DNA of 64,000 bases from Aplectana chamaeleonis. Lineage: Eukaryota > Nematoda > Chromadorea > Rhabditida > Cosmocercidae. The DNA is taken from positions 124,001 to 188,000 of the forward strand of contig JAPDOI010000442.1 of assembly GCA_029168955.1 (NCBI GenBank), given 5' to 3'. Positions 57,671 through 64,000 of the stretch are shown one piece after another. A program made the position numbers and the translations under genes. Every line of letters begins with the position of its first letter. The first letter of the stretch is position 1. The notes beneath the pieces were generated by a model, which worked only from the letters and a program-made list of their open reading frames with translations, was not told where the DNA came from and searched no databases.

Positions 57671-58779
57671 CTGCATGTTTAATGCTGAAGTCGAAATGGT
57701 GCAGCCAGCACACTTGAAACGGATGTGACAGGTATAGTGATCCGCATGAGCTTGCGAGGAAGCCGAACGTGGCACTGGGAAACTGTATGCGATATTGTGC
57801 TGAACCAAAACTGAATGGTGAGATCGGGTGTTCAATCGGAGTTCTTTATGTTACGACAAAACCTATGACTGACAGTCATAAAGGGAAATATAACGTCTCC
57901 AGCGTAGAAGAAAACAACGAATTATCCTGCCACACTATGCAGAACTTCGACGCTACACCCGGATCTGCCAAATTCGGGATTTTCGTAAGCTTACGCAGCG
58001 CACTGTGATAACTAGTGATTATGCAGATGCATAAAAAGGACCAACCATGACTTTGGTGAGGCTGAAGGTTATCCCAGTAACTGGTGAGTCGTGCAAGAGA
58101 CTGAGGACGGCTCAGAATCAAGACGAACAATAAGCCTGAAAAAAAAGTAATCAGAACTTTTACTCCCACAATTTTTCCCGTCCCAGAGTCCGGTGTGGGA
58201 TGTTAGGGGCCTCAGAGGGGGGAGGGGTGCATTGGCGCAGGAGCTGAATCCGGAGCTGAAATCAACTGGACTATCGTGAAAAATGTTTTCACTGCCGTGA
58301 CTCTTTCCAGAGACACATTTTCGGTAGGCCGAGCTGGATAACAGTTATGAGCTGGTTGGAGTTCTCATTAGCAAAAATGTGTGCACCAAGCGGGGTCAAA
58401 CGCAAATCCCGTAACTCGTGTCAAAAAGCAATTCTTGAGTCGTGAAATAATTTTCCACATGAGGTAATAACTATTTTAAGGCCCCAAAGCAGGAGCCAAA
58501 TCCACGCCTCGCGGTGTGATCATTATTTGATCTGACTTTGAATAAAAAAGGAAAAATCCTACTGCAAAACCCGCTTGCGAACAGTCTCGGGAGAACTCTT
58601 GAAAAAACCACCCCTTGGCCAGCCCCCTACCCCTTTAACCTCTTGAATTTCTCTGGAACTGCACGCTCACATGTCAAGCACATGCCTTTTTGAGGTTTTT
58701 CAAGCTTCTTCGATGATTGCGAGCTTTGAAGAACCGCGGTCATCTCGAATCACCTCCTTCCCAAACTATACGGTTCACC
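57671..58779. other. unassigned sequence
   Basis: Short ORFs only (57769-58008 + and 57876-58169 -), no recognisable domain, no clear element ends. Confidence 0.4.
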
Positions 58780-58994
58780 GGTGGTTGGCGCAGTGCTAGT
58801 TTCATCCCGCACAGTTTCCTCGACGCTTGACGCACTCCCAGTTGAGTGCCGCACACTTTCCCCGGCGCTTGGCGCACCCACACTTGGGTTCCGCACACCT
58901 TTCCCGGCGCTAGGCGCACTCCCAGTTAGGTCCCGTACATTTTTCCAGGCTCTTAGCGCACTCCCAAAATTAAGCGTGGTTGTGAATGGGTTAT
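58780..58994. repeat. ~44-bp tandem repeat at a CCCATTCACGACC-type end
   Basis: Four copies of a unit containing GGCGCACTCCCAGTTGAGT and CCGCACACTTTCCCCGGCGC with variation, ending in AAGCGTGGTTGTGAATGGGTTA. That last block is the inverted terminus of the TTAA-type family at 13826 and 57670. Confidence 0.7.
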
Positions 58995-59101
58995 GTTTAG
59001 AATTTTTTACGACCCCTCGTTGCGCCAAGTCGCAACCCTGCTCAACCCTGCCTGTATATCTGGTCCTGCTTAGGGCTATGCGGAATGTGCGATTATACTT
59101 A

Positions 59102-59297
59102 CTGTCGTTCTCGGGGTCCAATTCCGGTCCGCATTTGCGGACAACGGCTGTTGCATCACACAGCAGGATGATGATCGTGCTGGGACCACTTGGTCCCGGC
59201 ACGATTCACCTTTCTCCCAGCACGATTACTACGTCTCTCATGATGCAACGACCGTAGTCAGCAATTGCGGACCGGAATTTGGCTCCGAGAACGACAG
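59102..59297. mobile_element. 196-bp palindromic MITE
   Basis: CTGTCGTTCTCGG...AATTCCGGTCCGCA at the left and TGCGGACCGGAATT...CCGAGAACGACAG at the right are inverse; GGCTGTTGCATCA pairs with TGATGCAACGACC. The centre has several GCACGAT and GTGCTGGGA phrases. Copy at 48165-48338. Confidence 0.8.
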
Positions 59298-59570
59298 TGC
59301 ATTACACTAGAAGCCAACGTAAAATATGTGGCTCGAAAGAATTTCAAAAAAACCCAACCTGCCTGCTCACTCCTGGCCTTTATAATTTCGGGATATCCCT
59401 TGACAACCTCTTCGACCAGACATCGGAGAAACGGAGCTCTGATGGCTCCAAAGATTCCTAAAAATTTCAATAAGGTAGTATGATTTACTATATTTATGTT
59501 ATTCTATCACTAGGTAAATCGTAGTTTGAATGATCAACGATGGATAAATACATATGATCTAGTTCCGCAA

Positions 59571-59712
59571 TCGCGTTCAGTCCGCAAAGTCTCATTATCA
59601 CAATCGTAGAAGCGAAGCGGTTGTTTTGAGAATGATTATAGTTGATTTTTTCAAAAACAACCGCTTCGCTTCTACGATTGTGATAATGAGGACTGAACGC
59701 GATTGCGGAACT
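59571..59712. mobile_element. 142-bp near-perfect palindrome
   Basis: AGTTCCGCAATCGCGTTCAG at the left equals the complement of the right end. TCTCATTATCACAATCGTAG and AAGCGAAGCGGTTGTTTT also recur exactly inverted. Arms ~65 bp, broken by a few extra bases (TCCGCAAAG). Very little divergence between arms suggests recent origin. Confidence 0.85.
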
Positions 59713-59775
59713 GAACTATAGTTGTTGGACTAAATTCATTTTCCAGGAGAGTTCGAGGTTCGAGACCCTTTTGGG

Positions 59776-60154
59776 CAGGGTCAAGCGGAGCGTTGTGTAA
59801 TTTTTTGAAATCGGAGCGACCCCCGTCACATTTTTTTTTCAAAATTCAAAATTTTTGCGATCCCCCCTCCCCGGCGCGATTTTCGCGATCCCTCCTCCTT
59901 GAGTCCGGCAAGTTTATAGTCGATTACTCGCATAGTGTCCAGACGCCGAAAAATCGTTCAGTAGTTGAGCCCAAGCGTCCAAAACCGAATGCTACAATCC
60001 TTCCCTTGGGGACCAAAAGTAATTGAGAATTTATGGGATATTCACGAGATTCTCATTTTGGACCGAAATTTTTGCGATCCCCACTAACATTCACTTTTAG
60101 ACCCAAATTTTTGCGACCCCCCGTTGCGAAATTCCGCAAGCACGCTTGATCCTG
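59776..60154. mobile_element. hAT-like MITE, CAGGGTCAAGC family, with TSD
   Basis: Ends CAGGGTCAAGC and inverted CAGGATCAAGC, flanked by the exact 8-bp repeat CTTTTGGG (59768-59775 and 60155-60162). Non-coding, 379 bp. Related to 16644-16965 and 60662-60935; the CAGGGT ends also resemble 28419-28770. Confidence 0.85.
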
Positions 60155-60489
60155 CTTTTGGGCCTCCGAAAAAATCGAGCAGGATCCCTAGTTGCAGTGG
60201 AAAATTGGAGGATGTGAAGTGGCGCACGGCAGTGTATACCCCCTGCGCCGACCAACGCCTGAGGATGAACGGATTGAGAGCCGAGTGCACTGGTTAGGAG
60301 GAGACTATGGGTATTCAATCGAGGAAAGACGTTGGATTAGGAGAAGACATGTACTGTACTAACTAAGAGATTCATCAGCATCACCAAATCAGGGTTGTCC
60401 CTGGGGGGGAGGGGTCTGAAAACTTATCAGGAAAATCCTCCGCTACAAAACAGAATCGTGCTGGGATAAGCACCGCCCCGCTTACGGAT

Positions 60490-61309
60490 GAAAAGGTGGC
60501 TTTCAATGACACGATCTTGTAGGCAAGCATGAGCAAGACTGTAATTTTGACAAGTTGGAAAGATATGGCATTGCTACAAACTCAGAATAGTTTTTCTGCT
60601 TGTCTTGAAAACGGTCCCACGCTGATTCCAATTATTTCTCTGGAATAGAACAACACCCCCACAGGGTCAAGCAGGGTTGTGAAATTTCTCAACGGAGGGG
60701 GGGTCGCAAAATTTTTGGCCCGAATATGAAAATTTCTGCAGATGATAAAAATAGAAATCACTTTCCACTACCCAAAAATTTCAGCATTTTTTTTTTGCAA
60801 AAAAGTGCCCAAATTTACACATCGGGGAGGGGAACGCAAAGATTATGGATTTTATGGAAAAAGTTTTGATGGCCGGGAGAGGGCTCGCTCCCATTCCGGA
60901 ACATTACACAACGCCCCGATTGACCGTGACCCCCTAGGAACACAGTTATGGCCCCTCACAAACTGAGCAGCGGAAGCATGGTGGACGAGTTGTCCGAGGC
61001 TTGTAACTTCGGTGTTTTGCAACCGATGTATGCGAGCCGACCTGAATAAAGAGCCTGAGATTGAAGGAAAGAACGGTGCTATTGATCGGGAATCATCGTT
61101 CATCTCGCCATTGTTGAGCTCGAAAGGTTGTAGAAAGGGCGTGCCAAACTGGCCTCCCGATGTGGGCGTTCCAGGATGACTTCCTCCTATATCTCGCTTA
61201 TTAGGAGGAATTTAGAGCTCGCACTTGGCGGATGTTGTATGGAGTGGGTCTACTTCACAATTATGTGGAAATGCCAGAATTTGTCTCTAAGCTCGGACTG
61301 TGCCTTTAA
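60490..61309. repeat. TTAA-type element split by a hAT-like MITE
   Basis: Parts 60585-60660 and 60936-61309 match 5140-5440 (TTTTTCTGCTT, GTTATGG, CATGGTGGACGAGTTGTCCG). The right end GGACTGTGCCTTTAA at 61295-61309 is the AGGCACAGTCC terminus seen at 31939. The left end is unclear. Confidence 0.6.
60662..60935. mobile_element. CAGGGTCAAGC-family MITE inserted in the TTAA-type element
   Basis: Starts CAGGGTCAAGCAGGGTTGTG and ends near GATTGACCGTG. ACCCCC-containing 8-mers lie on both sides (a weak duplication). Colinear with 16644-16965 through the G-run, TTTTTGGCCCG and ATTACACA blocks. The repeat at 5140-5440 shows the site without it. Confidence 0.65.
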
Positions 61310-61850
61310 GTGTTTGGTGCGTCAAATTGACGTCAATTTAACTTTATGTTATCACCATACTATCACGATATCGAGAAAAAAGACACTATGCTAACAAAAA
61401 AAAGGATTTACAAACTGTTACCTGTGTTGTGAGGTCGACGTCAGAGAACAGGCAGTACCAATGAAGTTTACGGCGACGTAAACACTGATTTGCTCCTAAA
61501 TACAAGTATTTTTGAATAAGGCTGACACAGTTAAGCATACTTTGCAGAAAATGGATGCCTTCACAGTGATAAAGAGGAAATATAGCCCTACACGTTCTTC
61601 TGAAACCGGGTAGAACTAGGAGTGGGTAATGCTATCAGGTCGAATCAGGGCCAAGCACCTGTTATCCAGGATCTCGACGGAATTACATCCCCCAACCACT
61701 GGTAGCCCAAGTTTTCGAGAAATGTCGCGTTTCTTCACATCCTCCTCCCCGTCCCTGGATGGAGATTACTTCCACAAACCCGATCCTAATTTTTTTCGGG
61801 AAATTTTGCGCTTTTTAATTTGTACTATTTTTTCTGTAATGAACTCTACA
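61310..61850. other. unassigned sequence
   Basis: AT-rich, no gene or element recognised. Confidence 0.4.
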
Positions 61851-63335
61851 CCCCAGAACCCATTAAAACGTAGTCATTTACAGATTTTGTTAAAGCGGTC
61901 GCGGCGCGTGTTCCCAGTGGAGCGCGCCAACCCGCGCGCTCGCGAGACCGCATTGGGTGTTCTCATAACTTTAAGTCTCGCCTTAGGAAGAGTTCGTCTG
62001 CTTTTTTGCGATACTTGCCAATCATAAAACATATTTATGTCCATCCCGTTCAACCTGACCTCGTTTGAGGGAAAACGTCATCTCCTTTCGAGATTCAATT
62101 GCTTACCTGTGAACTCTAAATGTTTTGGCCTTTCTCTCTATTAGCTGCAATTTGTATTTATGTCCATGAAACATAAATTTTTCAAGAAGTGTATGACTAT
62201 CTACAGTGGAATATTCGGCAGTTACAGCACGGAAACATGTGGAGCCAGCAAATCTTCTGAAAGGGAGGCTTAAGTAGCCTTTTAACAGCAGAAAAATGGG
62301 CACTGTTTCACTATTCGCAGTCCACTGCTTAGAATTTTTTCGTCCAAGCATGGTTCAGCATGGTGGTTATTTGGGTGCTGAATACAAATATGAGGCTCGC
62401 TTCAAGTTCTTTGGTAGGTAAACGGTTGTCTGGTCGGAATCTCCAATCTCACTGAAACTACGGAGGTTTTTTGGGGCGCTGCTCACGAATCCGTGCCCGT
62501 TGTCCGATTTTTCAAGGTTTACGGTAGCTTACAGCAGCTAAATGATGGCAAACCTATCTACTGCTATTCGTCAAAACCAAAAAAAAAATCGGATTTGTGA
62601 TCAACACTCCAGAGAATCCATCTAAGCAAAGCTTCGGCGAAATCAAAAAAAAACATAATCCTAGGGCGGTATATCTACCTGCCGTTACCCACCTTTTTTT
62701 TCTGGAAAAAAGGACCTTCGAGTTGCGTTCAGCGCAGCAACTAGCCATCCTGGACGAACTTCGATATAAGAAATTCGACTGTTGGGGTTCAAAAAGTGAA
62801 GTTCTTTGGGTCATCAGTGAAAAGGCGCAGCAGAAAATGTCATTGGATAGTAGGTTTTTCTCCGAGTACCTGCAAAAAAGGGTAACAGTAAATCTTGCCG
62901 AGAAGTAGACCACGGAACATCCGTTAGAAACACTGCAGCAGAAAATCCCACCCAAAAGAAGACCTTCGAAGAATGTTAAAAATGTCACTCGGGATGTTGC
63001 CAAGAAATGGCATAAAAATAGCACAGTGAAAACATATTTGTTGCAAAGTGCTTTTAAGAAAAAAATATTGCCAGAATTACTAAGTCCTAAAAAAGTCTAC
63101 ATTAATTTTAAAATGCTCCATAACTTTAAAAATTCCTATAAAACTGTTAGCTTGTTGAAACAAGTGGGATTTCACCCAATTCCATCACATGGTGGCAGTT
63201 CGAAAACGCAATAGGTTAACGTTCCAATGAGAACGCGACGCTGAGTTAGCGCGCTCCAATGTGAAATCGCGACGCAGCCGCTTGAACAAAATCTGTAAAT
63301 GACTACGTTCCAGTGGCTTCTGTACACCCCTCACC
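61851..63335. mobile_element. possible TIR element with ~85-bp arms
   Basis: Left AACGTAGTCATTTACAGATT then TTGTTAAAGCGG (61867-61900); the right block CCGCTTGAACAA and AATCTGTAAATGACTACGTT (63279-63310) is inverse. Inside, 62597-62908 (+) is open for ~100 codons (includes LAILDELRYKKFDCWGSKSE) with no recognised domain. Outer ends and duplication not determined. Confidence 0.45.
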
Positions 63336-64000
63336 TTACTGACAAGTCTCGGGTGGTTTTCCCTTATTTTCACCACGAAAATGTTACGTCCCCTTCGCAA
63401 AATCGCAAATTTTCGAAACAATTTACGTCAACCCCCTGTCCCGTGGGACAATAACCGCTTGAAACAGCGACGAATCTCCTTGTCAATGTTATATTTCGCA
63501 ATGAACGATAGCCCGCAGCTCCCTACATCTTAAACGAGCGAAGAATGCTTACACACAACAAAAAGGAGAACAAAGCAATAATGATTTACAAAAAAATCAT
63601 AATAAAGCTTACAATAGTGTGAAAAATGAAAAGAAAACAAACCTATTTAACGGGGTCGCCGTGATTGACATCAATGTCATCAAGAACGAAACCCAACAAC
63701 AAGATGACTCCTGAAAAAATATTAATATTGCTCCATGGCTCTAATTTCGGATACGATAACAAGAAATAGAGAAAAGAATGAAAGAGATCAGCTTCGAATA
63801 AAATGTGATAAAAGGTTGCAAAGGAATAAAGCGGAAAATGGATGAAAGATATACTCAATTGAGAGACGGAAGTAAATGTTTTAATAGCTCGCACGTGACG
63901 CCAGTTGGCAATCGCGCGGTATTTAGCGGCAGCTGGAATGTCGTCAGATCTTTTGTTGCATTGACAACTATTCCTCTTTTAACGACAAATGTTCTTGTTA
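63336..64000. other. unassigned sequence at the right edge
   Basis: AT-rich, short ORFs only; no HDAC-like exon found. Confidence 0.4.

Noticed and set aside
62597..63024. Open frame with a helix-like charged sequence
   Set aside because: No family recognised, downstream frames broken, and it lies between inverted repeats; kept only as part of a possible TIR element.

Overview
The window looks like a repeat-rich nematode chromosome, most likely from a clade V (strongylid or hookworm-like) worm. Three things support this. The host exons are about 50-220 bp, with many 44-135 bp introns ending in TTTCAG-like acceptors. The two host genes found are the apparent orthologs of C. elegans swsn-7 (ARID2/BAF200) and hda-2 (class I histone deacetylase), which I recall as neighbours in C. 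elegans. The RTE-clade retrotransposon is of the kind common in hookworm and strongylid genomes. The taxon is an inference.

Host genes. On the + strand, swsn-7/ARID2 enters from the left. I could follow 21 coding exons from 12153 to the stop at 43853: 878 codons, with every splice junction in frame. They encode the conserved ARID2 helical-repeat region, a Gln/His-rich linker, an RFX-type winged helix, a Ser/Thr/acidic linker, a pair of C2H2 zinc fingers and the conserved C-terminal domain. The ARID domain itself is not visible and should lie upstream of the window. About 3.8 kb downstream, on the same strand, are the first two coding exons of a class I histone deacetylase (47677-47917). Its remaining exons were not found in the next 16 kb. 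Both proteins would act in the nucleus on chromatin: a PBAF-type SWI/SNF subunit and a deacetylase.

Mobile DNA. Nearly everything else is transposon-derived and has inflated the swsn-7 introns to 2.7, 11.6, 9.8 and 2.4 kb. Region by region: 0.9-5.1 kb, a non-LTR element inserted with a 10-bp duplication into another repeat; 5.5-8.2 kb, a foldback element with ~0.9-kb arms; 8.8-12.1 kb, RTE copy 1; 12.1-18.0 kb, swsn-7 exons 1-12; 18.2-25.6 kb, a mariner split by a non-LTR fragment, a 3.7-kb satellite and a palindromic element; 25.7-29.4 kb, a retroelement remnant and two terminal-inverted-repeat (TIR) elements; 29.6-31.2 kb, exons 13-18; 31.8-35.1 kb, TIR elements with TTAA or 8-bp target duplications; 35.1-38.4 kb, RTE copy 2; 41.0-43.9 kb, exons 19-21; 44.9-47.1 kb, TIR elements; 47.7-47.9 kb, the deacetylase; 48.8-53.1 kb, a well-preserved non-LTR element inside a palindromic element; 53-64 kb, only small TIR or palindromic elements and unassigned sequence.

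Most interesting points. Two diverged non-LTR elements both encode a 2A-like ribosome-skipping motif ending NPGP, directly before a Cys/His-rich finger and an APE endonuclease. A ~42-bp intronic satellite carries a palindromic CRE/ATF-type site (TGATGACGTCATCA) in almost every repeat, so the array holds roughly 85 such sites inside a chromatin-remodeller gene. Several element families can be defined directly by matched inverted ends plus exact target duplications.
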